Assembly: GCF_011765625.1 (NCBI RefSeq)
Contig: NZ_CP050313.1
Span: 3,592,501-3,656,500, forward strand
Direction: 5' to 3'
Length of the DNA stretch: 64,000 nucleotides
Source: Shewanella aestuarii
GTDB lineage: Bacteria; Pseudomonadota; Gammaproteobacteria; Enterobacterales; Shewanellaceae
Shown: piece after piece, positions 52,915 to 63,365 of the stretch
Layout of the letters: each line of letters opens with the position of its first letter
How positions within the stretch are numbered: position 1 is the stretch's first letter
Translations under genes and position numbers: made by a program
The notes under the pieces: generated by a model
Databases searched by the model: none
The model's input: only the letters and a program-made list of their open reading frames with translations
What the model was told of the DNA's origin: nothing

Positions 52915-55848
52915 ATGGAAAATATTGAAATCCGCGGTGCCCGAACCCACAATTTAAAAAACATCAATCTGACAATTCCAAGGGATAAGTTGATTGTTAT
53001 CACAGGGTTATCTGGCTCAGGAAAATCATCTCTTGCATTTGACACTTTATACGCTGAGGGGCAGCGTCGTTATGTTGAATCTTTATCCGCTTACGCTCGC
53101 CAATTTTTAAGCTTGATGGAAAAACCTGATGTCGACCACATTGAAGGCTTGAGCCCAGCTATCTCTATTGAGCAAAAATCCACCTCGCACAACCCACGTT
53201 CAACAGTTGGCACAGTTACCGAGATTTATGATTATCTACGCTTGTTATTTGCCCGAGTAGGCGAGCCTCGCTGTCCAACTCACAACCAGCCATTATCAGC
53301 ACAAACTGTCAGTCAAATGGTTGATAAAGTACTCGCCTTACCTGAAAACAGTCGCCAAATGTTGTTAGCACCTGTGGTGAACGATCGTAAAGGTGAGCAT
53401 GTAAAGTTACTCGAAAGCTTATCAGCCCAAGGATATATTCGAGCACGTATTGATGGCGAAGTATGTGACTTAACCGACCCGCCAACGTTGGATTTACATG
53501 TCAAACATACGATTGAAGTAGTTGTTGACCGCTTTAAAGTTCGGGAAGATCTAAAGCAGCGTTTAGCAGAGTCATTCGAAACCGCTTTAGAGCTTTCAGG
53601 TGGTATCGCAAAAATTGCATCAATGGAAGACAGTAGTGCTGAAGAGCTCATTTTTTCAGCCAACTTTGCCTGTCCACATTGTGGATATTCAATGGCTGAG
53701 CTTGAGCCGCGGATTTTCTCGTTTAACAACCCAGCTGGCGCTTGCCAAACTTGTGATGGCCTTGGTGTTCAACAATTTTTTGATCCAGACAGAGTCATTA
53801 CCAACAGTGAGTTATCCCTTGCGGGCGGAGCAATTCGTGGTTGGGATCGTCGTAATTTCTATTACTTCCAAATGCTCAGCTCACTAGCAGAACATTTTGA
53901 TTTTGATGTTGAAGCGCCATTTGAGCAATTAACCGATAAAGTAAAAAAAATCGTCTTATATGGTTCAGGTAAGCAAAATATCGCCTTTAAATACATTAAT
54001 GACCGCGGCGACGTTGTGGTTCGCAACCACCCCTTTGAAGGCATTTTAAATAATATGGATCGCCGTTATCGTGAAACTGAAAGCAACTCAGTACGCGACG
54101 AGCTATCCAAGTTCATCAATATGCAACCTTGTAATAGCTGTGGTGGTTCTCGGTTACGTGAAGAGGCGCGTCATGTTTTTATTGGCGAGTTAAATCTACC
54201 GGCATTAACCACTTGGTCAATTGGTGAAGCAAAAGCATATTTTGAGTCATTAGAATTTAGCGGCCAGCGCGCCCAAATTGCCGATAAAATTTTAAAGGAA
54301 ATTGGCGAGCGATTGGGCTTTTTAGTCAATGTCGGCCTTAACTATTTAAGCCTATCTCGCTCGGCAGACACCTTATCAGGTGGCGAGGCACAACGTATTC
54401 GCTTGGCTAGCCAAATTGGTGCCGGTTTAGTCGGCGTGATGTACGTACTCGACGAACCCTCCATTGGTTTACATCAGCGAGATAACGAAAGACTGCTTAA
54501 CACGCTTATCCACCTACGTGATTTAGGTAACACTGTCATTGTGGTTGAACATGATGAAGATGCTATTCGTATGGCGGATCATGTTATTGATATTGGCCCT
54601 GGAGCCGGTGTTCATGGGGGTGAAATTATCGCTCAAGGCACACTCAAAGAGATTATCAATTGCAGTGAATCTGTCACAGGCCAATATCTTTCAGGTAAAA
54701 AGCAGATTCATATCAGTGAACAGCGCACACCAATCGATCCTAACAATGTTATTGAGCTATTAGGGGCAACAGGTAACAACTTAAAAAATGTAGATTTAAC
54801 CATTCCGGTGGGTTTATTTACTTGCGTCACCGGTGTGTCAGGTTCAGGTAAATCTACCTTAATTAACGACACCTTCTTTAAAATTGCTCACAGGATGCTT
54901 AATGGCGCCACGGTTGATGAGCCTGCACCTTACAAAAGCATTAAAGGGATGGAGCATTGCGACAAGGTTGTGGATATTGATCAAAGCCCTATTGGTCGCA
55001 CACCGCGCTCAAACCCTGCCACATACACAGGTATTTTTACGCCTGTCAGAGAAATTTTTGCCGGCACTCAAGAAGCTAGAACTCGAGGTTATCAAATCGG
55101 CCGTTTCTCATTTAATGTTAAAGGTGGTCGCTGTGAAGCCTGCCAAGGCGATGGCTTAATAAAAGTAGAAATGCACTTTTTGCCTGATGTTTACGTGCCA
55201 TGTGATTCTTGTAAAGGTAAGCGTTACAACCGCGAAACCTTAGAAGTAAAATACAAAGGTAAAAACATTCACGAAGTGTTGCAAATGACCATTGAAGAAG
55301 CCCGTATTTTCTTTGATGCGATCCCTGCGATTGCGCGTAAATTGCAAACCTTAATGGATGTCGGTTTGTCTTATATTCGTTTAGGACAAAGTGCGACAAC
55401 CCTTTCCGGAGGTGAGGCGCAGCGGGTAAAACTAGCTAAAGAATTATCAAAACGCGATACAGGTAAAACACTGTACATTTTAGATGAACCGACTACAGGT
55501 TTGCATTTTGCAGACATTCAATTACTACTAGATGTACTGCATCGTTTGAAATCGCACGGCAATACCATTGTGGTCATTGAACACAACTTAGATGTGATTC
55601 AAACCGCAGATTGGATTATTGACTTAGGCCCAGAAGGCGGTTCTGGCGGTGGCACAATTTTAATCGCAGGTAGCCCTGAAGAGGTTGCTGAGCACCCGAC
55701 TTCACATACGGCGCGTTTTTTAAAATCTATGCTAGCCTTACATAAGCAGCGATCGGCAAACGCATCAACAGATAAAGTTAAACCAAGCAAGCCTAAAGCA
55801 ACTAAAGCAACTAAAGTAAAAGCTGCTACGGTAAAAACAGCCAAATAA
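52915..55848 (+). CDS. uvrA: Excinuclease ABC subunit A
   Basis: UvrA recognises helix-distorting lesions and loads UvrB in nucleotide excision repair. The 977-aa protein has two ABC modules: Walker [20 protein letters not shown] (near 31) and [15 protein letters not shown] (near 640), with [12 protein letters not shown] and [12 protein letters not shown] signatures. Both zinc-binding Cys pairs of the central motifs are present ([14 protein letters not shown] region with GACQTCDG, and CEACQGDG / CDSCKGKR). It is longer than usual by about 35 residues because of a Lys/Ala/Thr-rich tail ([17 protein letters not shown]). The ATG at 52915 gives the standard [17 protein letters not shown] start. 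Confidence 0.97.
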   Translation: MENIEIRGARTHNLKNINLTIPRDKLIVITGLSGSGKSSLAFDTLYAEGQRRYVESLSAYARQFLSLMEKPDVDHIEGLSPAISIEQKSTSHNPRSTVGTVTEIYDYLRLLFARVGEPRCPTHNQPLSAQTVSQMVDKVLALPENSRQMLLAPVVNDRKGEHVKLLESLSAQGYIRARIDGEVCDLTDPPTLDLHVKHTIEVVVDRFKVREDLKQRLAESFETALELSGGIAKIASMEDSSAEELIFSANFACPHCGYSMAELEPRIFSFNNPAGACQTCDGLGVQQFFDPDRVITNSELSLAGGAIRGWDRRNFYYFQMLSSLAEHFDFDVEAPFEQLTDKVKKIVLYGSGKQNIAFKYINDRGDVVVRNHPFEGILNNMDRRYRETESNSVRDELSKFINMQPCNSCGGSRLREEARHVFIGELNLPALTTWSIGEAKAYFESLEFSGQRAQIADKILKEIGERLGFLVNVGLNYLSLSRSADTLSGGEAQRIRLASQIGAGLVGVMYVLDEPSIGLHQRDNERLLNTLIHLRDLGNTVIVVEHDEDAIRMADHVIDIGPGAGVHGGEIIAQGTLKEIINCSESVTGQYLSGKKQIHISEQRTPIDPNNVIELLGATGNNLKNVDLTIPVGLFTCVTGVSGSGKSTLINDTFFKIAHRMLNGATVDEPAPYKSIKGMEHCDKVVDIDQSPIGRTPRSNPATYTGIFTPVREIFAGTQEARTRGYQIGRFSFNVKGGRCEACQGDGLIKVEMHFLPDVYVPCDSCKGKRYNRETLEVKYKGKNIHEVLQMTIEEARIFFDAIPAIARKLQTLMDVGLSYIRLGQSATTLSGGEAQRVKLAKELSKRDTGKTLYILDEPTTGLHFADIQLLLDVLHRLKSHGNTIVVIEHNLDVIQTADWIIDLGPEGGSGGGTILIAGSPEEVAEHPTSHTARFLKSMLALHKQRSANASTDKVKPSKPKATKATKVKAATVKTAK

Positions 55849-55871
55849 TCAATATTTAAGGAGAACCCCAG

Positions 55872-56885
55872 ATGGCATTGATGTTCAACTTGGGTTCTCT
55901 ATTAAATAGTTCCAGCAACAGCCCCGCAATTAAAACATCAATCATCAGTTTATTAACGTGCACCTTGTTATCATTAACGGCGTGTAGCAATACCTCAATG
56001 TCCTGCAACCTCCCCCTTGCCCCACAATGGGCCAATATTGAGGAAATGACCCAAGATATAACAGTGCTATCCTCCGTTGAATTTGCTGGGCGTAAAACCA
56101 ATACACAAGGTTCACTGCTTAGCCAAAGCTATATTAGCCAACGCTTTGCAGAAATTGGCTTAGTACCTTGGGGGCAAGATTATAGAGTGCCATTTGAATA
56201 CGACTACCAATTTTCATCTCGGCAAGGAATCAATGTTATTGGCATAATACCAAGCAAAATCAGCAGCAATAAATGGCGGGTGATCACCGCACATTATGAT
56301 CATTTAGGCCAACAAGGCAGCAAGGTGTTTCATGGCGCAGATGACAATGCCTCAGGGGTGGCAGGCTTATTGGCCATTGCTAAACACTGGCATTTACACC
56401 GACCAAAAGATGTTAATTTAATGCTGGTCGCCACCGATGCGGAAGAGCAAGGATTATATGGCAGTTACGCGTTAGTCAAACAACTAACGGAAACTAAAAA
56501 TATGCAAATAGAACTTGCGATGAATCTTGATATGATTGGCCACCCTTCTCGGCCGCGAGCGATTTATATTGAGGGAGAGCAAAATTTTGTCCATTTTGCA
56601 CAAATAAAAGATCAATTAAGCCAAAAACATAGTTTATGCATTCGCTTAAGCTATGCAAAACTTGCAGGCTCTGGCATCCAGCGTATGAACTGGTTAAAAG
56701 CCTCTGACCATTACCCGTTCCATAAAGCCGGTATTGCTTGGATATATTTTGGTGTCCCGCCTCACTCGCAATACCATACAACTGACGATACGATAGACAC
56801 GCTGGATTTGAATTTTTTGGCAAGTGTTACTGAAATGGCCTACAGTTTTATCAGTCAGCAAAATAGCTTAATTGCAACTGATTAA
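55872..56885 (+). CDS. M28-family zinc aminopeptidase, lipoprotein
   Basis: A secreted or lipid-anchored di-zinc peptidase. The precursor (337 aa) has a signal segment with a lipobox-like LLSLTAC. The M28 ligands are present: His (AHYDHLG), Asp (GADDNASGVAG), Glu pair (TDAEEQGLYG), Asp (MNLDMIGHP) and His (YHTTDDTID). A strong AAGGAGA precedes the ATG and the gene starts 23 bp after uvrA, so co-transcription is possible. The substrate is unknown. Confidence 0.88.
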   Translation: MALMFNLGSLLNSSSNSPAIKTSIISLLTCTLLSLTACSNTSMSCNLPLAPQWANIEEMTQDITVLSSVEFAGRKTNTQGSLLSQSYISQRFAEIGLVPWGQDYRVPFEYDYQFSSRQGINVIGIIPSKISSNKWRVITAHYDHLGQQGSKVFHGADDNASGVAGLLAIAKHWHLHRPKDVNLMLVATDAEEQGLYGSYALVKQLTETKNMQIELAMNLDMIGHPSRPRAIYIEGEQNFVHFAQIKDQLSQKHSLCIRLSYAKLAGSGIQRMNWLKASDHYPFHKAGIAWIYFGVPPHSQYHTTDDTIDTLDLNFLASVTEMAYSFISQQNSLIATD

Positions 56886-56973
56886 AAACGATGTGATAGG
56901 TGCGAAAAATCAAGAATCAGGCCAATTTTAAAATTGAATAGATATTTTATTAGTCAAATTGGTAAATCCTTGC

Positions 56974-57082
56974 TATAATATCGCCCCTTATCGGCGCGGG
57001 AAATCGACACGGGGTTGATTTTCTGTCTGTGAAACATAGCGCGAACATCCGAATTTCGTGCACATCCACAAGGCTACACCCA
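56974..57082 (+). promoter_or_regulatory. deaD promoter and leader of about 100 nt
   Basis: TGCTATAAT (-10 TATAAT at 56974-56979) is an extended -10 element; the -35 is poor. Transcription would start near 56986 and give an untranslated leader of about 97 nt. Long leaders precede cold-shock mRNAs such as csdA/deaD; a thermosensing role here is inference. Confidence 0.5.
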
Positions 57083-58882
57083 ATGTCATCCAATGAAAGA
57101 ACTTTCCGCGAACTCGGCCTGTCTGAGAATTTGTTGCGTGCTCTTGATGAGCTAGGTTACGAAAAACCAACACCAATCCAATCGGCTAGTATCGACCCTC
57201 TTATGGAAGGTAAAGATATTATAGGCCAAGCGCAAACCGGTACTGGTAAAACAGGCGCATTTGCACTGCCTCTACTAAACAAAGTAGACATCCGTCTAAA
57301 TGCACCACAAATTTTAGTATTAGCGCCAACACGCGAGCTAGCCGTTCAGGTTGCTGAAGCGTTTGGTAGTTATGCAAAACACATGAAAGGCTTCCACGTA
57401 CTACCTATTTATGGTGGTCAAAGCATGCATCAACAATTAAGCGCCCTTAAACGTGGTCCACAAGTCATTGTGGGTACCCCTGGTCGCGTAATGGATCACA
57501 TGCGTCGTGGCACATTAAAGTTAGATGCGTTAAAAGCATTGGTACTTGATGAAGCTGATGAAATGTTAAAAATGGGCTTTATCGATGATATCGAATGGGT
57601 ATTAGAGCATAAGCCAGCTAATAGCCAACTTGCGTTGTTCTCAGCAACTATGCCTGAGCAAATTAAGCGTGTTGCTAACAAGCATTTAAACAATCCAGTT
57701 AATATTAGCATTGCCGCTAGCCACACTACGGTTGAGTCAATCGAGCAGTGTTTTGTTCAAGTATCGCAACACAATAAACTAGAAGCATTGGTACGTGTTT
57801 TAGAAGTTGAAAATACTGAAGGTATTATCATTTTCGTCCGTACACGTAATAGCTGTGTTGAATTGGCTGAAAAACTTGAAGCTCGCGGTTATGCCTCTTC
57901 ACCACTTCACGGTGATATGAACCAACAAGCGCGTGAACGTGCTGTTGAGCAGCTAAAACGTGGCAAATTAGACATTCTAATTGCAACTGACGTTGCGGCT
58001 CGTGGTCTTGACGTTGAGCGTATTGGTCACGTTGTCAACTACGATATTCCATACGATTCTGAAGCTTATGTTCACCGTATTGGTCGTACTGGCCGTGCTG
58101 GTCGTACAGGTATGGCGATTCTTTTTGTTACTCATCGTGAAATGCGTATGCTACGCACTATCGAACGAGCAACTAACAGCCGCATTTCGCCAATGAAGAT
58201 CCCTAGCCCAGAAACGGTTGCAGAGCGTCGTTTATCGCGTTTAGGTGAGCAAATTCAAGAAACCTTAAATGGTGACTTAGATTTCATGAAAAATGCGGTT
58301 GCAGAGTTATGTTCTCAACTTGAAGTTGATACAGACTTATTAGCTGCTGCACTACTTCAACAAGTTCAGCAAGAACGTCCTCTTCAATTGCCGCCTATCC
58401 AAGAGCGTCAACGTGACTCACGTGATGAACGTGCTCCTCGTGAAGATCGTGGTGGTCGTCGTGAGCGTGGAAGTCGTCCTTCATCGCCAACAAGCTTTGG
58501 CTCGCCTGAAGGCCTTAAAGACAATCCAGATGTTAAAATGAACCGTTATGTTATCGATGTAGGTCGTGAAAATGGCGTTGGTGTAGGTAACATTGTTGGT
58601 GCGATTGCTAACGAAGCTAACATCGACAGTCGTTATATTGGTCAAATTCAGTTATACGATCAAGTGACAACCGTTGACTTACCAGATGGCATGCCAAAAG
58701 AAGTATTAACTCACTTACGTAAAGTGCGTGTTTGTGGTCGCCCATTAAACATTCGCGAAGCCGGTGATGAAACTTTTGTTGATTCAGGCCGTGGTGCGCC
58801 ACGTCGCCCACGTAGCGATCGCCCACGCGGTGACCGTCCCTCTGGCGACCGTCGTCCACGCAAGCCACGTGATAATAGCTAA
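57083..58882 (+). CDS. deaD: DEAD-box RNA helicase DeaD (CsdA)
   Basis: DeaD unwinds RNA in ribosome assembly and in cold adaptation. Of 599 aa from the ATG at 57083: Q motif (FRELGLSENLLRALDELGYEK), motif I AQTGTGKTGA, motif II VLDEADEML, motif III SAT, and motif VI HRIGRTGRAGR. The DbpA-type RNA-binding domain (about 480-550; RYVIDVGRENGVG) is followed by a basic, R/D/P-rich tail (GAPRRPRSDRPRGD). An upstream GTG at 57029 is in frame but has no ribosome-binding site; AAGG before 57083 supports the ATG. A strong terminator follows. Confidence 0.95.
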   Translation: MSSNERTFRELGLSENLLRALDELGYEKPTPIQSASIDPLMEGKDIIGQAQTGTGKTGAFALPLLNKVDIRLNAPQILVLAPTRELAVQVAEAFGSYAKHMKGFHVLPIYGGQSMHQQLSALKRGPQVIVGTPGRVMDHMRRGTLKLDALKALVLDEADEMLKMGFIDDIEWVLEHKPANSQLALFSATMPEQIKRVANKHLNNPVNISIAASHTTVESIEQCFVQVSQHNKLEALVRVLEVENTEGIIIFVRTRNSCVELAEKLEARGYASSPLHGDMNQQARERAVEQLKRGKLDILIATDVAARGLDVERIGHVVNYDIPYDSEAYVHRIGRTGRAGRTGMAILFVTHREMRMLRTIERATNSRISPMKIPSPETVAERRLSRLGEQIQETLNGDLDFMKNAVAELCSQLEVDTDLLAAALLQQVQQERPLQLPPIQERQRDSRDERAPREDRGGRRERGSRPSSPTSFGSPEGLKDNPDVKMNRYVIDVGRENGVGVGNIVGAIANEANIDSRYIGQIQLYDQVTTVDLPDGMPKEVLTHLRKVRVCGRPLNIREAGDETFVDSGRGAPRRPRSDRPRGDRPSGDRRPRKPRDNS

Positions 58883-58900
58883 TCATTCAGTTGTCTGAAT

Positions 58901-58930
58901 AAAAAATGGAGCCTTTGAGCTCCATTTTTT
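58901..58930 (+). terminator. Intrinsic terminator of deaD
   Basis: AAAAAATGGAGC / GCTCCATTTTTT, a 12-bp stem with a 6-nt loop and a T-run. Confidence 0.9.
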
Positions 58931-59055
58931 ATAACCAGCATTGCTTAAAGCCCCCCCCTAATTCAATCCACAACAACTCAAAGTTAAACGCCCACCACTT
59001 TACAGATACGATTCTACTTGTAATATATCCTTATGAATAAACACAAGGATTTACC

Positions 59056-60117
59056 ATGTCAGCAACACCATCGACAAAAATGAACGGTAAATCCATCAAC
59101 AACCAAGCTCTAGCAAAGTTTATTAAAAAACTAACGGTCAGTGTGTCACATTCAGAGTCTATCGATGTGGTTAAAGACTGTTTAAACCAAGCCATTGCTT
59201 ATCCTCATCAGCTTAAATTTAATAACAATCGCTTGTACCTTGGTGGATTGATATCGTTATTAACCGGCATAGGTTATTGGCTTTACCTTGCAGGACAAAG
59301 TAAACAAGGCGCTTTTACTGGTACTGATCTGTTCGTTTTTGGCTTATGCGCTATTGGCGTCATCATTGCAATTTTTAAGCTGATTCGCCGTAAAAATAGC
59401 TTGAGTAAACTATCTAACTTATTGCGAGATGAAACCTTAAAGCATCTTTATAATATGACCGATTGCGATGCCAACTATTTAAATGCCATGACGCATAAAT
59501 TTGTTGATTTTCAGCGTGGTAACTACTCACAACGCCTAGAGTGGGGTAAAGAAATTGATTTTCACTCTGACCTCGGCCTAATACGTGCCAGTGTGGTTTA
59601 CCATCATTATGTCGACAAAAGAACAGAAACTTATCAAGTGTCAGATGGCAAAGGTGGCACCAGAACGCGCACCAGAACCGTGTATGATCACTATTATCGT
59701 CAAGGGGTTATTTTCCCCATAATCAATAACACCAGCCATTTAGTTATTAGCCAATCTCGGCTAACAAAAAAGTGGCAGCAAAACTTCATGCCCGCTTCCA
59801 GAGAGTTTGAAAAAAGGTTTCGGGTACAAGCTGAATCAGAATTTAATGCCGCAAAATTTTTAGAACCCGTGGTGGTCATCGCCTGTGAGCAATTAGCCAA
59901 TGAACTAAATGATTTAACCATTGAATTTGCTTACGATGGCAGCTTATTGATCAATCAAAAGCATACCAATTTGCTCGAACCAGCAATGGATTATGACATT
60001 AGCCAACCAGAAAAATTTAAACAAGAATTGCTAAATGAGACATCATTGTCCACAGTAAATAGTATATTTGGCTTTGTTAACCAAATTATCAAACACAGTG
60101 CCAGCCCTTTAAAATAA
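59056..60117 (+). CDS. Membrane protein paired with LemA, family not certain
   Basis: The 353-aa protein has two membrane helices (about 56-78 and 90-110) and a large cytoplasmic C-terminal domain. A conserved-looking block around 170-210 contains a HxxYVDKRTETYQVSDGKG segment and repeated TRTRTR. It may belong to the DUF3137-like group, which often sits beside LemA, but I am not certain. AAGGA precedes the ATG. The stop is 8 bp before the LemA gene, so they form a two-gene unit. Confidence 0.6.
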   Translation: MSATPSTKMNGKSINNQALAKFIKKLTVSVSHSESIDVVKDCLNQAIAYPHQLKFNNNRLYLGGLISLLTGIGYWLYLAGQSKQGAFTGTDLFVFGLCAIGVIIAIFKLIRRKNSLSKLSNLLRDETLKHLYNMTDCDANYLNAMTHKFVDFQRGNYSQRLEWGKEIDFHSDLGLIRASVVYHHYVDKRTETYQVSDGKGGTRTRTRTVYDHYYRQGVIFPIINNTSHLVISQSRLTKKWQQNFMPASREFEKRFRVQAESEFNAAKFLEPVVVIACEQLANELNDLTIEFAYDGSLLINQKHTNLLEPAMDYDISQPEKFKQELLNETSLSTVNSIFGFVNQIIKHSASPLK

Positions 60118-60125
60118 GGAAAATT

Positions 60126-60695
60126 ATGAATGCATTTTTGATTATGATGGCTATCTTAGTTGTGCTCGCGATAGCCGTGTTCAGTATCTACAATATCATT
60201 GTGAAAGAACACAACGCTGTGCAACGAGGCTGGGCTGATGTGATTACTCAAGAAAGGCAGCGTAGTCGCATTATTCCTGAGCTTGAGCGAGTACTGCAAC
60301 AACACCAAGATTATGAAAAAGAGTTATTGCCAAAAATTACTGCTCTGCGCCAAGGTATCAATGCCCTCCAAAACAATAACATTGATACCAAGTTACAAAA
60401 TCATGTTGATCAAACATCACAAGAACTTATCAAAGGCATCCATGTTGCTGTCGAAGCTTACCCCGAGCTAAAAGCCTCTGACTCATTCGCTAAATTTATG
60501 TATGAGATTACTGAACAAGAAGACAACGTCGGTGCTGCAGTGCGTATTTTTAACCAAAATGTGGCTAACTTTAACGCTTGCATTCAGTCGTTTCCCAATA
60601 ATATCGTTAATGGATTTTTTAATAAAAAACAGACTATAGAGATATTTAGCGACAGCAAAGCCCAAGCCGCTTTTGAATATAAACCTAAGTTTTAA
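60126..60695 (+). CDS. LemA family protein
   Basis: The 189-aa protein has an N-terminal membrane anchor (about 4-24) and a three-helix bundle exposed outside the cytoplasm: the family stretches are NIIVKEHNAVQRGWADVITQ, a middle helix (PELKASDSFAKFM) and the VRIFNQNVANFNACIQSFPN block. Function is not well defined; LemA proteins are often encoded with htpX or with TPM-domain genes. AAGGA precedes the ATG. Neither of those partners is in the window. Confidence 0.88.
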   Translation: MNAFLIMMAILVVLAIAVFSIYNIIVKEHNAVQRGWADVITQERQRSRIIPELERVLQQHQDYEKELLPKITALRQGINALQNNNIDTKLQNHVDQTSQELIKGIHVAVEAYPELKASDSFAKFMYEITEQEDNVGAAVRIFNQNVANFNACIQSFPNNIVNGFFNKKQTIEIFSDSKAQAAFEYKPKF

Positions 60696-60713
60696 CCGCT
60701 AATGTTTTGCCAA

Positions 60714-60748
60714 GCTTACCAGATAAAACCTTTTCCACTCTGGTAAGC
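60714..60748. other. Hairpin between convergent LemA and EamA genes
   Basis: GCTTACCAGA / TCTGGTAAGC, a perfect 10-bp stem with a 15-nt loop. No T-run follows on either strand, so termination is unproven. Confidence 0.4.
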
Positions 60749-60775
60749 GGCATCACAACACAGACGGTCACAAAG

Positions 60776-61738
60776 CTACTGAATACCTGCTTTAACATGC
60801 TGACGTTTGACCATCAACGGCCAAATTTGCACGGCAAATACTGATGCAATAATCAACACTATGCCTAATAACGATAAAGCATCAATATTATCAGCGCTAA
60901 ACACATCGACCCACCAGCCAAAACTAACAACAAGAGCCGTGGCGCTAAAGCTCAATACTGGTGTCAAGGCAATCATGGCACTGACCTGTGCTGTAGGCCA
61001 ATATTTCATGGCTTGAGCAAAGCATCCATAAGCAATCAAAGTGTTGGCGCCACAAAATATAGCAACGCCCCACTGTTCAGTGTTCATTTGATTGAAATGA
61101 CCAAAACTACTAAACGGAGCCATCACGCCAATTCCCAGAAAATAGATAAAGAGCAAAATATTACTCGGGGATAACTGACTAGCTAATGACTTTTGCAACA
61201 AAGCATAACTCGTCCACGACATTACCGAAAACTGCACTATCATCACGCCAATCATGACCTGATGATTATCAGTGTCAGTAAAACTCAAATGAGGATGAAA
61301 AAATAACAACATGCCCAGTGCTAAGGTGGCAAAACAGCTCAACTGCACCGCACTGATTTTCTCTTTAAAAAATAACACCCCACCAAATGCTAAAAAAAAC
61401 GGCGAAGTTTGAAAATTTAATTGCGCGGCACCCGGAGCTAAATAGTCAAGCGAGTATACAAATGACACATAGTTAAACATCAACAAAATGCCAGCCAAGC
61501 AGAGCTTTAGCCACTGACTTTTAGAGAGCGCAGTAAATTGGCGTAAATTACCAAAACGCCATTGAATAAGTAATGTGACGACAAACGCCATTAAAAACCG
61601 AAACCAAGTTAAGGTAATAGCATCAATAAATTGTCCAGATAGCTTTAGGGCGATAGGTAAAATCCCCCAAAAAAATACCGCGATTGATACAAAAATCAGC
61701 CCAAGTTTGGCTGTGTTTTCAGCTTGAGGTTGGCCCAC
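60776..61738 (-). CDS. DMT-superfamily (EamA) membrane transporter
   Basis: The 320-aa protein has ten hydrophobic helices in two EamA repeats. The first repeat is about 15-145 (LGLIFVSIAVFFWGILPIAL opening, LMFNYVSFVYSLDYLAPG), the second about 160-305 (VQFSVMSWTSYALLQKS, LTPVLSFSATALVVSFGW). The substrate is unknown; family members export amino acids, nucleotide precursors or drugs. It is convergent to LemA and divergent from purC. Confidence 0.85.
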   Translation of the reverse strand: MGQPQAENTAKLGLIFVSIAVFFWGILPIALKLSGQFIDAITLTWFRFLMAFVVTLLIQWRFGNLRQFTALSKSQWLKLCLAGILLMFNYVSFVYSLDYLAPGAAQLNFQTSPFFLAFGGVLFFKEKISAVQLSCFATLALGMLLFFHPHLSFTDTDNHQVMIGVMIVQFSVMSWTSYALLQKSLASQLSPSNILLFIYFLGIGVMAPFSSFGHFNQMNTEQWGVAIFCGANTLIAYGCFAQAMKYWPTAQVSAMIALTPVLSFSATALVVSFGWWVDVFSADNIDALSLLGIVLIIASVFAVQIWPLMVKRQHVKAGIQ

Positions 61739-61940
61739 AATAGTAACCAGTAAATTTAAAGCATGAATACTGCCTTAATTTCTGCATAAAGTCAGCTACA
61801 AATCTGGCGTCCCTTGCGATTGTTCTCCTATAAAAAAAGCCTATTTATACGATGCCTTTTTACGTGGCAAAACTGAGGAATACAGGTAAAATAGCCTCCA
61901 TAAAAATACCCCCTACACTCAAATCTGAGGAATACTCGTC

Positions 61941-63050
61941 ATGAGTCTTGCTGATTCTGTACTCGCCGTTAACAACGATTTACCCATTCGCACCGACAAA
62001 CCGGTACACAGCGGAAAAGTACGCAGTGTCTATTGGTTAACCGATGCCGACAGTCGCCGCTTAATCCGTGATAAAGGCTACGATGTCCCAGAAGATACCC
62101 CATTAGCCATTATGGTTATTAGCGATCGAATTTCAGCCTTTGACTGTATTTTTCATGGAGAAGGTAATTTACAAGGTATTCCAGGTAAAGGCGCAGCACT
62201 GAACGCCATTTCAAACCACTGGTTTAAACTATTTGCTGAAAATGGTTTAGCAGATAGCCATATTCTTGATATTCCACACCCATTTGTATGGATTGTCCAA
62301 AAAGCGCGCCCAATTAAGGTTGAAGCAATTTGCCGCCAATACATTACTGGTTCCATGTGGCGCGCTTATGCGAAAGGTGAGCGTGTATTTTGCGGCATAA
62401 CCTTACCCGAAGGCTTAACCAAAGATCAAAAACTACCTGAATTGTTAATCACGCCATCAACAAAAGGCATTTTAACGGGTATTCCTGGTGTACCAGCTCA
62501 AGACGACGTCAATATAAGTCGCAGCGATATTGAAGCGAACTACGCTGCATTCGGTTTTGAAAAGCCTGAAGATATTGATCTATACGAAAAGCTTTTAAAG
62601 CAAGGCTTTGGAGTGATCTCTGATGCGTTAGCTAAACTCGATCAAGTGTTTGTTGATACTAAATTTGAGTTCGGCTACGTGACAGACAAAAACGGTAACT
62701 CAAAATTAATCTACATGGATGAAGTTGGCACCCCTGATTCATCACGTATATGGGATGGCCCAGCTTATCGTGACGGTAAAATTGTTGAAAACTCTAAAGA
62801 AGGCTTCCGTCAATTCCTGTTAAATCACTTTGACGATGCAGACATTTTACTGAACAAAGACAGAATGCCAGAACGTGAAGTTTTGGCTCGTGATAACGAT
62901 TTACCCTTATCAGCCATGATGATGGTGTCTGAAACATATACCGGCGTAGCAGAAAAAGTCACCGGCAGTAAAATTGAGCTTTCTAGTAACCCCAAAGCGG
63001 ATATTATTGAAGTATTACGCGCTCAGTATAACTTGATTGATTATTCTTAA
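61941..63050 (+). CDS. purC: Phosphoribosylaminoimidazole-succinocarboxamide synthase (long form)
   Basis: SAICAR synthase joins CAIR and aspartate in purine synthesis. The 369-aa protein is of the longer (about 367-aa) type seen in Shewanella and Vibrio. The segments [10 protein letters not shown] (nucleotide loop), [16 protein letters not shown]-type substrate region ([20 protein letters not shown]), and [18 protein letters not shown] are those of SAICAR synthase. GAGGA lies 11 bases before the ATG. The long form has about 130 more residues than E. coli PurC. A terminator follows. Confidence 0.95.
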   Translation: MSLADSVLAVNNDLPIRTDKPVHSGKVRSVYWLTDADSRRLIRDKGYDVPEDTPLAIMVISDRISAFDCIFHGEGNLQGIPGKGAALNAISNHWFKLFAENGLADSHILDIPHPFVWIVQKARPIKVEAICRQYITGSMWRAYAKGERVFCGITLPEGLTKDQKLPELLITPSTKGILTGIPGVPAQDDVNISRSDIEANYAAFGFEKPEDIDLYEKLLKQGFGVISDALAKLDQVFVDTKFEFGYVTDKNGNSKLIYMDEVGTPDSSRIWDGPAYRDGKIVENSKEGFRQFLLNHFDDADILLNKDRMPEREVLARDNDLPLSAMMMVSETYTGVAEKVTGSKIELSSNPKADIIEVLRAQYNLIDYS

Positions 63051-63110
63051 CACAGGTTAAGACTAACTTAGAAATAGCCCACCATTCGCAAATCAACATC
63101 CCTCATACTT

Positions 63111-63142
63111 AACACCGGCAATATTCAAGCCGGTGTTTTTTT
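63111..63142 (+). terminator. Intrinsic terminator of purC
   Basis: AACACCGGC / GCCGGTGTT, a perfect 9-bp stem with a 9-nt loop and a T-run. Confidence 0.9.
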
Positions 63143-63249
63143 ATGCAACGTTTACTTCCATCCACCAACTAAAGCCCTAATAAAACCAATCACAGAACTG
63201 ATTTAAATAAGCCATTTCGCCACCAGCCTTTACAAACTCCCACGAATGT

Positions 63250-63296
63250 AAATGATAATGATTATCATTTGAATCTGGCACGATTTCATGTACTAT
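63250..63296 (+). promoter_or_regulatory. Fur box and promoter of the siderophore receptor gene
   Basis: AAATGATAATG-ATTATCATTT (63250-63270) is an almost perfect palindrome matching the Fur consensus. It abuts a -35 TTGAAT (63269-63274) with 16 bp to -10 TACTAT (63291-63296). Binding of Fe-Fur here should block transcription when iron is sufficient. The stretch 63051-63365 otherwise holds only the purC terminator and a leader of about 60 nt. Confidence 0.85.
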
Positions 63297-63365
63297 TTTT
63301 CACACAAAAGACTTACAACCTTTACAAGGGTACTCAACATAACGCCCTAATGGTTACAACCTAAG

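Noticed and set aside
61800..61830. Possible PurR box upstream of purC
   Set aside because: Only about half of the consensus positions match; below what I would accept as a site.
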